Below, in pieces: positions 51,809 to 60,066 of a stretch of DNA of 64,000 bases. Under the pieces are notes generated by a model that saw nothing but the letters and a program-made list of their open reading frames with translations, was not told the origin of the DNA and searched no databases. The translations under genes were made by a program, and so were the position numbers. Source of the stretch: CP2-2F sp034432555 (GTDB lineage Bacteria; Chloroflexota; Anaerolineae; Aggregatilineales; UBA2796). The stretch is taken from assembly GCA_034432555.1 (NCBI GenBank), contig DAOUBW010000037.1, positions 62,001-126,000 on the forward strand, read 5' to 3'. Position 1 is the stretch's first letter. Every line of letters begins with the position of its first letter.

Positions 51809-52321
51809 TCAACCCTTCTTGCGATAGCGCGGCACGATCAGCGCGTTGATCACATCCCAGATGAACAGCAAGCCGCCCTGCATGATGATGCCCACGCCCA
51901 TCCCGCGCCGAAATTCGGCATTCTCGCCGCCCTTTTCGGCGGCACGGCGCGCCATGTTCAAGCCGCCAAGCATGTAGAGGATATCTAGCCCAGCGTTGAC
52001 CCACAGAAAGGCGCGGATGTTGCGCGCTTCCTTTGCCATGCGTGCTGGCTCATGCGCCTCTGGCTGGGTAGCGCGGCGCGTATTGCCCTTCTGCCCAAAG
52101 AAGCCAATGGCAAGGTTGATGACGCTCCAGCCGACTGCCTGTGCGCCAACGCCGCGCCAAAACGAGGTGAACGCCTGCAAAACAACGCCCGTCCCGAAAT
52201 TGACGATGTTCCACACGATCAGCCGCCGCGAGAGTTTCTCGTAAAAGTGCCAAATGTTGGGCGGCGCTGGCACTAGCTCACGGCGCTGCTGTTCGGTCAA
52301 CTGCACATAGTTATCCAGCAT
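51809..52321 (-). CDS. DUF6992-like small membrane protein
   Basis: 170 residues with about four hydrophobic segments (VNFGTGVVLQAF, AVGWSVINLAIGFF, AFLWVNAGLDILYMLGGL, GIIMQGGLLFIWDVINAL). Pattern and length suit the uncharacterised DUF6992 family. It starts 2 bp after the cyclase stop and ends 6 bp before the hydrolase, so it belongs to the carotenoid operon. Function unknown. Confidence 0.7.
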   Translation of the reverse strand: MLDNYVQLTEQQRRELVPAPPNIWHFYEKLSRRLIVWNIVNFGTGVVLQAFTSFWRGVGAQAVGWSVINLAIGFFGQKGNTRRATQPEAHEPARMAKEARNIRAFLWVNAGLDILYMLGGLNMARRAAEKGGENAEFRRGMGVGIIMQGGLLFIWDVINALIVPRYRKKG

Positions 52322-52323
52322 GG

Positions 52324-53148
52324 CTACTCGCTCCCTATCTCAACGGTCTGCTTGCGGGTGAGTATACCGCGCAAGGCTGCCACATAGCGCGCTGCACGCG
52401 CCTTGCTCTCCACTGCCATCACTAAGGTCATGCCGAAGGTGATCAGCACATTCACAATGAAGAAGAATTGCAGTTCTTCCAGCGGCAAGCGCCCTAGGAT
52501 CAGCACATTGACCGTCTGTTCCGGGTTGATTGTCCAGGTGCCGCTGCTGATCGCCAATTTATCGGCTGCTGCAAGGTAGAGCGTCATCGGCAGGATGGTG
52601 AGCCACACCACACGCCGATTGCGCCACAGGATGTCCGCGCCGAAGGCAGTTTGCAGCATGATCGGCGGCAGCGCCCACACGAACAGCAGCCCCATATAAG
52701 TGCCCGGACGCCAGCCAAAGACCAAGATCGCCACGAAGACCAGCCACACAGCAAAGATGGCAAGCGTGCTGATCTGGCGCAGGCGCACGCCGTTGTTTGG
52801 CGCAGGTGCTTGTTCGGGTCTGTGGCGCATGACCATGAGCAACCAAGAGGCGGTCAGCAGCGTCATCAACACGAAGAAGGTGTATTCTTCAATCGGCACG
52901 TACCAGATCAGGAGTCCCGTCACAAGGGTAGGGTCGTACCACCAAACGCGAGTCGCCACCAGATAGTTATCCCAAGGCGTGGTGTAGAGGACGGCGACGA
53001 TCACATGCGCGAACATGATCCAGTGCGCGCTCCAACTCCGCAAATGCGCGGGAATGCCAATGCCGCGCCGCGTATCCCAGGCGGCAACCGCCCACAGCGC
53101 TAAAATCGGCAGCACGACAAAAATTGCGAGGAAACCAAAATAAGTCAT
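52324..53148 (-). CDS. crtYcd: Lycopene cyclase, fused CrtYc-CrtYd type
   Basis: 274 residues with about seven membrane helices. Two homologous halves each carry an acidic core: PWDNYLV and VPIEEYTFF in the first, PLEELQFFF in the second. This is the heterodimer-derived cyclase known from actinobacteria, archaea and fungi, distinct from CrtY, CrtL and CruA. It would close one or both ends of lycopene to beta rings; with CruF acting on the other end, one-end cyclisation to gamma-carotene is likely. Confidence 0.9.
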   Translation of the reverse strand: MTYFGFLAIFVVLPILALWAVAAWDTRRGIGIPAHLRSWSAHWIMFAHVIVAVLYTTPWDNYLVATRVWWYDPTLVTGLLIWYVPIEEYTFFVLMTLLTASWLLMVMRHRPEQAPAPNNGVRLRQISTLAIFAVWLVFVAILVFGWRPGTYMGLLFVWALPPIMLQTAFGADILWRNRRVVWLTILPMTLYLAAADKLAISSGTWTINPEQTVNVLILGRLPLEELQFFFIVNVLITFGMTLVMAVESKARAARYVAALRGILTRKQTVEIGSE

Positions 53149-53163
53149 CGGGAAAACTCAGCC

Positions 53164-54138
53164 TCAGGCGGATGATTGCTTATTCGGACGCGCACGGCGC
53201 GCTTTGCGCCAGATGATCGGCAGGCGGCGCAGCTTGCCTAGCGTGCTGACCCGCGCACGGCGGCGGAACACATCATAGTCGTTCGCCTCGATATTGTTCA
53301 GGATGGCGCGGTAGAATTCGGCGGCGGCAGCAATAGCGAAGCGCCCTTCGCTGTTCAGCAGGGCGATGCCTGCCCACGATTCGGCGTAGAGTTGGCGGTT
53401 GCGCGCAATCTGATAGCGCATGAAGGCGCGCCAGTTCTCGGTGCTGCGCCCTGCGGCGATGTCCTGCTCAGTCACGCCAAAGGCGGCTAACTCGTCTTGC
53501 GGCAGGTAGAGGCGTCCGTTGCGCCAGTCCTCGCCCACATCGCGCAGCACATTGGTCACTTGCAGCGCCACGCCCAGCTTCACCGCATAAGGGATCGCCT
53601 CATCGCTGGTGAAGCCGATGATGTGCATCGCCATCAGCCCGACGGTGGATGCCACACCGTAGGCATACTCGGCAAGGTCGGCAAAGGTTTCGTAGCGGCG
53701 CGGATACAGGTCAGCCGCACAGCCGCGGATCAACTGCTGTGCGTAGCCTTTTGGAATGCGGTAGCGCGCTTGAGCGTCTGCCCACGCCACCGCCACAGGC
53801 TCGCTGGCGGGCGGGTGCGCCATGCCGACGGTGTATTGCCATGCCTCAAGGTGGGCGGCACGGGCGGCGCTTTGGCTGTCGTCCACGATGTTATCGGTGA
53901 CGCGGCAAAAGGCGTAGAGCGCACGGACGGCACGCCGCTTTTCATACGGCAGTAGCCCCGATGCCATATAAAAGGTACGGCTGTACAGGCGCGTTAGCGA
54001 TTCGCAATAGGCATAAGACTCCTCTAGCAAGCCTTCGCTGTGCTGAACTGCCTGTGTGGAAGGGTGGCTGTCCAGCGCTTCAAGGGCGCGTGCCAGCAAG
54101 CGATATTCCCAGTTCGTCGTTGGTAGTTCTACCTGCAT
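53164..54138 (-). CDS. crtB: Phytoene/squalene synthase family, CrtB
   Basis: About 324 residues from ATG 54138 with AAAGG upstream. The two substrate-binding Asp motifs are RVTDNIVDD near residue 78 and NVLRDVGEDWRNGR near 200; also YASGLLP-like FYMASGLLPYEKRRAVRALYAFCR, quoted here in parts: SGLLPYEKRRAV and RALYAFCR. It couples two geranylgeranyl diphosphates to phytoene. Neighbouring crtI and crtYcd make the phytoene role far more likely than squalene. Confidence 0.93.
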   Translation of the reverse strand: MQVELPTTNWEYRLLARALEALDSHPSTQAVQHSEGLLEESYAYCESLTRLYSRTFYMASGLLPYEKRRAVRALYAFCRVTDNIVDDSQSAARAAHLEAWQYTVGMAHPPASEPVAVAWADAQARYRIPKGYAQQLIRGCAADLYPRRYETFADLAEYAYGVASTVGLMAMHIIGFTSDEAIPYAVKLGVALQVTNVLRDVGEDWRNGRLYLPQDELAAFGVTEQDIAAGRSTENWRAFMRYQIARNRQLYAESWAGIALLNSEGRFAIAAAAEFYRAILNNIEANDYDVFRRRARVSTLGKLRRLPIIWRKARRARPNKQSSA

Positions 54139-54166
54139 AGCCTTACCTTTCAAGTGTTGCCTGAAA

Positions 54167-55687
54167 CTAGGCGCCAACAGGCTTGGCAACAGCCTGCACA
54201 CGCCGTGTACTAATGGGATCGCCGATCAGGTTCTCGACGATGATCGAGGACGATAACACGCCCGGCAGCCCTGCGCCCGGATGTGTTCCCGCGCCTGCGA
54301 AGTAGAGGTTGCTGAAGTCCTCTGATCGGTTATGTGGGCGGAACCATGCTGATTGGAGCAAGATCGGCTGGATGGAAAAGGCTGATCCCATATAGCTGCC
54401 CAGCGTATTTTGGAAGTGCAGCGGATCAATGTAGTGTTCAGCAACAATGTTCGCGCCCAAGTCAGGCAGGTATTCTGCCTCTAGGAACTGCATGATCGCG
54501 TCGCGGTAAGGCTTGGCATAGTGCGTCCAGTCTGTGCCGCTGCCCAGATGCGGCACCGGCGAAAGCACGTAGAAATTCTCGCCGCCTTCGGGTGCAATGC
54601 TCGGATCGGTGATGGTTGGCATATGCAAGTAGAGCGAAAAATCATCGGAGACGTGCTTCTTCTTGAAGATGTCTTGCAGCAAGCCCTTGTAGCGCTCGCC
54701 CAAGATGATATTGTGATGGCGCAAGCCGCTGTCAAGGTAGCGTTTTTTCGTGCCGAAATAGATCACAAACAGCGACATGCTGTATTTGTAGTTCTCAATA
54801 CGGCGGTTGCTGTATTTGCGGCGATATTGCTCCGGGATCAGGCTGCGGTAGGTGGTTGCCACATCCGCGTTAGAGACAATCGCTTCCGCCTGAAACAGAG
54901 TGCCATCTACCAAGCGCACGCCTGTCACCTTGCGCCCATCCACCAAGATTTCTTGCACTTCAGCGTTCAAGGTGACTGTGCCGCCCAGTTCGCCGAACAG
55001 GCGTCCCATCGCCGCCACCAGCGCGCCTGTGCCACCCATCGCATAATGAACGCCCCACTCGCGCTCTAAGTAGTGAATCATAGCGTAGATGGAGGGCGAA
55101 TCAAACGGATTGCCGCCGATCAGCAAGGGATGGAAAGAGAAGACGCGCCGCAAGAAGTCATCTTGGATGAACTGCTTAACGTAATGATAGACGCTCAGGT
55201 AGCTCTGCATCTTGACCAGGTCAGGCGCCACCTTGATCATATCCCACAGGCTCAGGAAGGGCTTATCTGCCAGCTCGACAAAGCCCTTTTGGAAGATGGC
55301 TTTCGTCGTCTGCATAAAGCGCTGATAGCCTTCCCGATCAGCAGGATTCCAGCGCGCAATCTGATCGAGGATGAACGCCTCATCGCCGTTATAGTCGAAG
55401 TGGCGCTTATTGTGGTCGTAAATACGGTAGAACGGATCGAGCGGCACAAATTGGATGTAATCCTCACGCTTGCGCCCTGCTGCCGCGAAGAGATCGTCGA
55501 ACATGAACGGCGCCGTGATGACCGTCGGACCGCCATCAAACTTGAAGCCGTTCTGTTCATAAACATAAGCTCTGCCGCCCAGCTTATCGCGCTTTTCGAG
55601 GATGTGGACATCATGCCCGCGTGCGGCAAGGCGAATTGCGGCGCCTAGCCCACCAAATCCACTGCCAATGACGATGATACGTGCCAT
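54167..55687 (-). CDS. crtI: Phytoene desaturase CrtI
   Basis: 506 residues from ATG 55687. FAD-binding IIVIGSGFGGLGAAIRLAARG, LGGRAYV, then DGGPTVITAPFMFDDLF, and the C-terminal AGTHPGAGLPGVL. It oxidises phytoene stepwise to lycopene at the membrane. It is first in the nine-gene operon, 28 bp ahead of crtB. The promoter region upstream holds a perfect inverted repeat. A start 14 codons upstream (55729) would fall into this regulatory element and is rejected. Confidence 0.94.
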   Translation of the reverse strand: MARIIVIGSGFGGLGAAIRLAARGHDVHILEKRDKLGGRAYVYEQNGFKFDGGPTVITAPFMFDDLFAAAGRKREDYIQFVPLDPFYRIYDHNKRHFDYNGDEAFILDQIARWNPADREGYQRFMQTTKAIFQKGFVELADKPFLSLWDMIKVAPDLVKMQSYLSVYHYVKQFIQDDFLRRVFSFHPLLIGGNPFDSPSIYAMIHYLEREWGVHYAMGGTGALVAAMGRLFGELGGTVTLNAEVQEILVDGRKVTGVRLVDGTLFQAEAIVSNADVATTYRSLIPEQYRRKYSNRRIENYKYSMSLFVIYFGTKKRYLDSGLRHHNIILGERYKGLLQDIFKKKHVSDDFSLYLHMPTITDPSIAPEGGENFYVLSPVPHLGSGTDWTHYAKPYRDAIMQFLEAEYLPDLGANIVAEHYIDPLHFQNTLGSYMGSAFSIQPILLQSAWFRPHNRSEDFSNLYFAGAGTHPGAGLPGVLSSSIIVENLIGDPISTRRVQAVAKPVGA

Positions 55688-55715
55688 ATGCGTTTCTGTA
55701 AACCTTGATAATTGA

Positions 55716-55746
55716 TTGTATAACTTCAATTGTGAGCGTTATACAA
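55716..55746 (-). promoter_or_regulatory. Inverted repeat overlapping the carotenoid operon promoter
   Basis: TTGTATAAC (55716-55724) and GTTATACAA (55738-55746) are perfect mirror arms with a 13-bp gap, centres 22 bp apart, two helical turns. Read on the minus strand, one arm supplies a -35-like TTGTAT and the other a -10-like TTATAC or TATACA, 17-18 bp apart. A repressor bound here would block RNA polymerase. The TTGTAT half-site resembles those reported for light-sensing CarH/LitR regulators; that link is inference. Confidence 0.6.
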
Positions 55747-55917
55747 AGTTTTGGCAAATCGGCAAAAGGCGTTTTGGATGAGGGAAATATGAGATTCTAG
55801 GCTGCTTGCCGAAAGCTAACCTAATTTTAGGCAGGCTTAGTGAAAATGCCCAACATGATTTATATGATGGATGCAATATCAGGGATAGCCAGACTATCCC
55901 TGTATGGTGCTGTCGCG
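55747..55917. other. Spacer between mrp and crtI with hairpin
   Basis: 171 bp. CAGGGATAG (55880-55888) and CTATCCCTG (55894-55902) form a perfect 9-bp stem with a 5-nt loop, 16 bp after the mrp stop on the minus strand; probably its terminator, although no T run follows. No other feature seen. Confidence 0.5.
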
Positions 55918-56973
55918 CTAACTGATAATATCCAGCGGGATAAAATCGCTGCTTTGGAGTTGAATCACGCTGACGCGGGCAGCCACATCGCGGGCAAAGC
56001 GGCGGAATGCTTGCGCCGTCGCCGACTCTGGCGCGCTGACCACTACTGGTCGCCCCAGATCGCCGCCTTTGCGAATGTCGGCATCCAGCGGAATGCGCCC
56101 TAAGAATGGCACGTCGCGTTCTTGGGCAAGCTGTTCGCCGCCGCCTTCGCCGAACAATTCACCCGCCATATTCTCCACAATGCCAATGATCGGCACATTC
56201 AGCTGCTCAAACATGCTGATCGAACGCAGGGCATCCCCAATGGCAACCTGCTGCGGCTGCGAGACGATCACCGCGCCCGTCAGCGGCACCGCTTGGGCAA
56301 GGCTGAGCGGCGCATCGCCTGTGCCGGGCGGCAAGTCCACAATCATATAGTCAATGTTGTCGCCCCAGTTCACGTCGTTGAAAAATTGCCGAATGGCGCT
56401 GTTCAGCATAGGTCCGCGCCAAACCATCGCCTTATCAGGCTCGATCATAAAGCCCATACTGATCGCCTTCACGCCGAAGACCTCAAACGGCACAATCTTG
56501 CCGTCCTGCACAGCGGGACGCCCTGCCGTCAGCCCAAGCATGATCGGCACGTTCGGCGTCAGGATGTCAGCATCCATTAAGCCGACACGTGCGCCTTCCT
56601 TCGCCAGCGAGATGGCAAGGTTGACCGACAGGGTGGTTTTGCCAACGCCGCCCTTGCCGCTGCCTACCGCGATCACGTTGCGGATCGGCATCGAGATTCG
56701 CCCATGCACACGCCGATCGGTTGGCACTTCGGCATCCCATTTCACCTGAATGCCGCGCATTCCTTCGACTTTCAGCACAGCCACCTCTGCGGCTTTGTAC
56801 ATCACATCTTTCAACGGGCAGGCAGGCGTGGTCAGCATGATGGTGAAATGCGCGATACCCTCCTCAACACGCAGATCGCGCACCATGTTCAGCGTCACAA
56901 TGTCCTTGTGCAGCTCAGGCTCGATGACAGTACTCAGCGCTTTCAGCACAGCGCTGTGAAGTTGCTCACTCAT
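55918..56973 (-). CDS. Mrp/ApbC-like P-loop ATPase lacking the CxxC motif
   Basis: 351 residues. An N-terminal MIP18/DUF59 domain (1-85, with TTPACPLKD) is followed by the ParA-like ATPase: deviant Walker A GSGKGGVGKTT near 104, VGLMDADILTPNVP, VDLPPGTGDAPLS. These proteins carry Fe-S clusters to targets through a CPxC pair after the VENM motif. Here the sequence runs directly VENMAGELFGEGGGEQLA, so that Cys pair is absent. The remaining CP in DUF59 is kept. It either uses other ligands or has a different role. Confidence 0.88.
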   Translation of the reverse strand: MSEQLHSAVLKALSTVIEPELHKDIVTLNMVRDLRVEEGIAHFTIMLTTPACPLKDVMYKAAEVAVLKVEGMRGIQVKWDAEVPTDRRVHGRISMPIRNVIAVGSGKGGVGKTTLSVNLAISLAKEGARVGLMDADILTPNVPIMLGLTAGRPAVQDGKIVPFEVFGVKAISMGFMIEPDKAMVWRGPMLNSAIRQFFNDVNWGDNIDYMIVDLPPGTGDAPLSLAQAVPLTGAVIVSQPQQVAIGDALRSISMFEQLNVPIIGIVENMAGELFGEGGGEQLAQERDVPFLGRIPLDADIRKGGDLGRPVVVSAPESATAQAFRRFARDVAARVSVIQLQSSDFIPLDIIS

Positions 56974-57007
56974 GTAAAACGCTCCTTTAACACAGGTTCT
57001 TGAGCAG

Positions 57008-57013
57008 ATTATA
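57008..57013 (-). promoter_or_regulatory. -10 element of the mrp-like gene
   Basis: TATAAT on the minus strand 35 bp before the ATG at 56973; a good AAAGGAG ribosome binding site lies between. No clear -35. Confidence 0.45.
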
Positions 57014-57081
57014 GCGCAAGGGACACAGACGCGGCATACAGGTTGTTTAGAGAAAGGGCTGCCCGTGCCAGCAGGTAGGTT

Positions 57082-57855
57082 CTAGCCGTACAAATCCATA
57101 TGCGGCGGACGGTACAGATCGGCGGCACTGCCCTCGCTGGGCGCGCCTTCCGGCAGCCGATAGCCGCGTATCAGCACGACGGGCAAACCTTCAGCCGCCT
57201 GCCCACTGATCAACTCAGCCGCCGCAGCCAGCTCGTCCGCCGCACCGATCTCGGTGTGCTGCAAGCGGCGCTCGAACAAATCTGCCCTGCCGCGCAAGTT
57301 GAGCAGGGCAGGTATGCCTGCCACACCAACCGCCACGCCAACGTTGCCCAAGCGGTGCGGTCTGCCGTGGGTGTCGCTCAGGATGATGGCAGGCAGCACG
57401 CCGCACAACGCGCCGATCTGTTCGCGCAAGCGCCGCGCCGACTCATCAGGATTTTCCGGCAAGAGCAGCGCCCAATTGTCATCACCGCGCACATTGGATT
57501 GATCGATGCCGCTGTTGGCGGAAACAAAACCCAGCCGATGGCGCGTGATCAGCACCTTGCCGCCCTGCCGCGAGATACTCTGTGCTTCGCGCAGCACCAG
57601 CTCTACCAAGCGCGCATCTTTGCCCGTCTGCGCGGCAACCTGCGCCGCCTGCGCCGATGGCTGCACCGTCCGCAAGTCCACAAGGCGCCCTTCCGCCTTC
57701 GAGACGATCTTTGAGGTGATGATCAGCACGTCGCCCGTTTGCAGCCTTAGCCCATTCAGGCGCAACGCCTCGGCAATCAGGGCGGCGAGATCGTCGCCCT
57801 GTTGGATGAGTGGCAGCCCACGCAGGGCAAAAAGTTGCAGGTCAGGCTCAGGCAT
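57082..57855 (-). CDS. cofE: Coenzyme F420-0:L-glutamate ligase
   Basis: About 257 residues from ATG 57855. Family features: ITSKIVSKAEGR near 50, VLITRHRLGFVSANSGIDQSN, where ANSGIDQSN is highly conserved, LLPENPDESA, and SDTHGRPHRLGNVGVAVG. It adds gamma-linked glutamates to F420-0. The stop of the upstream F420 reductase overlaps its start by 8 bp, a clear functional pairing. No FMN-reductase-type C-terminal domain (as in FbiB) is fused. Confidence 0.92.
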   Translation of the reverse strand: MPEPDLQLFALRGLPLIQQGDDLAALIAEALRLNGLRLQTGDVLIITSKIVSKAEGRLVDLRTVQPSAQAAQVAAQTGKDARLVELVLREAQSISRQGGKVLITRHRLGFVSANSGIDQSNVRGDDNWALLLPENPDESARRLREQIGALCGVLPAIILSDTHGRPHRLGNVGVAVGVAGIPALLNLRGRADLFERRLQHTEIGAADELAAAAELISGQAAEGLPVVLIRGYRLPEGAPSEGSAADLYRPPHMDLYG

Positions 57856-58528
57856 GGTCAGACGGCGCAAAGCCCGTGATGCGAATGCCCGCGCCCTTCA
57901 CTTTGTAACGTCCGTTGATGTAGAGCAGCACAGGCGTCAGCGCCTCCACAGCGACCGCGTTCATCAGCGCGCCAGCATCAATGCCGCGCATCCCGATTGA
58001 CTCTACCAGCCCAATCACCTGCTCTTTGGCGGCGCTGTCATCACCACAGACCAGCACATCGCAATCTACGCCGTGATCGAGCTTTTTGAGGTGAACGGCG
58101 CTCACATTCTGGAAGGCTGCCACCACCTTCACCGCTTCGCCCAGCGCCGCTTGCGCTTCCACACATGCCGACTTGCCCTCTGGCACGTAGACAGTGCGAT
58201 AGTCCGCCGCATTGATCGGCACGGTCACATCCACCAAGAGTTTGCCCTGTGCTGCCGCCTTGAGGCTGGCAATCGTATCGGCGTGGGCGCTGTACGGCAC
58301 ACTCAGCACGATGATTTGGGCAGCGGCAGCCGCCTCTGCGTTTGCCATGCCGCGAATGCGCTCGCTGCCAAGCACAGCGTTCAGTTCAGCGGCTTTTTGA
58401 GCAGCGCGTTCGGCATCTCGTGAGCCAATGATGACAGGGTAGCCCTTATGCGCCCAACGCAAGGCAAGCCCTGCACCTTCTTTGCCCGTGCCGCCGATCA
58501 CGGCAAGGGTCGGCAATGTATCGCTCAT
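57848..58528 (-). CDS. NADPH-dependent F420 reductase
   Basis: About 226 residues from ATG 58528. Rossmann motif VIGGTGKEGAGLALRWAHKG near the start, then IIGSRDAERA (NADPH phosphate-binding), VLSVPYSAH, VVAAFQNVSA. This is the Fno/NpdG family that moves hydride between NADPH and F420. It is cotranscribed with cofE and with the SsnA-like gene, 27 bp downstream of the latter. Confidence 0.92.
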   Translation of the reverse strand: MSDTLPTLAVIGGTGKEGAGLALRWAHKGYPVIIGSRDAERAAQKAAELNAVLGSERIRGMANAEAAAAAQIIVLSVPYSAHADTIASLKAAAQGKLLVDVTVPINAADYRTVYVPEGKSACVEAQAALGEAVKVVAAFQNVSAVHLKKLDHGVDCDVLVCGDDSAAKEQVIGLVESIGMRGIDAGALMNAVAVEALTPVLLYINGRYKVKGAGIRITGFAPSDHA

Positions 58529-58554
58529 GATATCTCCATTTGTCCAGGTGTGTT

Positions 58555-59895
58555 TCACACACCGATGAATTCGGCAAAGCGTGCCCACACGGCAGGCACT
58601 TTTGCCCGTGCCTCAGCCGCGATAGCCTCCTCATCTAGGGTGAGCAGTTGACGATCCCACATCAAAAGGCGCCCGCCGACGATGGTCGCTGTAATCATGG
58701 AGGACTCAAAGCCGAACAGGGCGTGCCAAGGCAGGTTGCCTTCCGTCAGCGGTGTGAAAGGATAATACGCAACCACGATCATATCGGCAGCGGCGCCAAC
58801 TGACAATGAGCCAAAGGTTTCCTCCGGGAAGAAAATTTCTGCCAGCGCCGCGTTGTGATCCACGGCAACTTGCACAATGGCATCACCGCTGGCAGCACGC
58901 GGATCGCGGTTGGCAACCTTATGCAGCAGGTAGGCAGCCTTCCACTCCTCAAACATGGCGTTGCCCATGCCGTCGTTGCCCAAACAGACCTTCACGCCGC
59001 CGCGCAGCATGTCATCAAAGCGCATGGCGCCAACGCCGTTATTCATATTGCTGCGCGGCTGGTGGGTCACCCATGTCTCAGATTGGCGCAGCAATTCCAT
59101 CTCCCAAGCGTCAATGTGGACGGCGTGCGCGGCGATGGTGCGCTTGCTCAGGATGCCGGCGCGTTTTAGACGGCGCACCACACGCACACCGGAACGCTTT
59201 AGGCTGTCTTCCTCATCTACCTCATGCTCTGCCACATGAATGTGAAAGCCCGTCTCAAAGGATTCCATTGCCCGCACGCAGGCTGCCAACGTCTCATCCG
59301 AAAGGGTGAGGCTGGCGTGCAAGCCAAAGGCGCCGGCAATGCGCGGATGCTCACCCAACGCCTTCAAAAAGCGCACATTCTCGGCGATGCCTGCCTGCGC
59401 CTTTGCCTCACCGTCGCGGTCGGTCACTTCGTAGCACAGCACGCCACGCACGCCTGCTTGCTCCACAGCTTGGGCAATCACGCTGAGGCTACCATCAATG
59501 GCGTTGGGGCTGGCGTGGTGATCGATCAACGTAGTTGTGCCGTGCCGAATGGCGTCCACAAGGCTCACCAACGCTGAAAGGCGCACGTCATCAAGGGTGA
59601 GCGCCTTATCTAAATTCCACCACAGCTTTTTAAGAATTTCGGGGAAGTTGCGTGGTGGATCGCCGGGAATGGCGAGTCCGCGTGCGAAGGCGCCGTAAAA
59701 GTGCGTGTGCGCGCAGATATTGCCGGGCAACAAAAGGTTACCGCGTGCGTCACGGCGTTCAAGGTCAGGGTAGCGTGCCGTCAGTTCGGCTGTGCTGCCG
59801 ATCTCGGCAATGCGTCCGTCGCGGATTAGCACGGCGTGATCAGGCAAGATTTGGCGCGGCGTCCAATTGACGAGCGTGGCATTCGTGATCAGCAT
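58555..59895 (-). CDS. ssnA: SsnA-like amidohydrolase
   Basis: 446 residues. An amidohydrolase-superfamily metal enzyme: CAHTHFYGAFARGL near 60, where SsnA proteins have a near-identical block, DHHASP, HVAEHEVDE (metal His), AAHAVHI and CLGNDGMGN (catalytic Asp). It resembles adenosine/SAH deaminases, but SsnA is usually linked to selenium-dependent purine catabolism. Here it neighbours F420 genes. Its substrate is probably a heterocycle with an exocyclic amine; this is inferred. Confidence 0.85.
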   Translation of the reverse strand: MLITNATLVNWTPRQILPDHAVLIRDGRIAEIGSTAELTARYPDLERRDARGNLLLPGNICAHTHFYGAFARGLAIPGDPPRNFPEILKKLWWNLDKALTLDDVRLSALVSLVDAIRHGTTTLIDHHASPNAIDGSLSVIAQAVEQAGVRGVLCYEVTDRDGEAKAQAGIAENVRFLKALGEHPRIAGAFGLHASLTLSDETLAACVRAMESFETGFHIHVAEHEVDEEDSLKRSGVRVVRRLKRAGILSKRTIAAHAVHIDAWEMELLRQSETWVTHQPRSNMNNGVGAMRFDDMLRGGVKVCLGNDGMGNAMFEEWKAAYLLHKVANRDPRAASGDAIVQVAVDHNAALAEIFFPEETFGSLSVGAAADMIVVAYYPFTPLTEGNLPWHALFGFESSMITATIVGGRLLMWDRQLLTLDEEAIAAEARAKVPAVWARFAEFIGV

Positions 59896-60066
59896 AATAA
59901 ATTACCTTTGTAGTGAAACCTTCACAGGCTTAAACAACCGCCTACCGCTAATGATACAACTAAATGGTGAGATACAACTAGATTAGAGGTGGTAGGGTGA
60001 TCCACCCTGCTCAACACAACATGCTATAATCGCGCCACCTAAGGCATTTTCAACAGGGAGCCTGGT
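59896..60066. other. Divergent promoter region with direct repeats
   Basis: 171 bp between ssnA and an exported-protein gene. GATACAACTA occurs at 59953-59962 and 59971-59980, exactly 18 bp apart. AGGGTG/CACCCT forms a small stem around 59993-60007. An extended -10, TGCTATAAT (60022-60030), serves the plus-strand gene, with AGGGAG as ribosome binding site. Confidence 0.55.
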
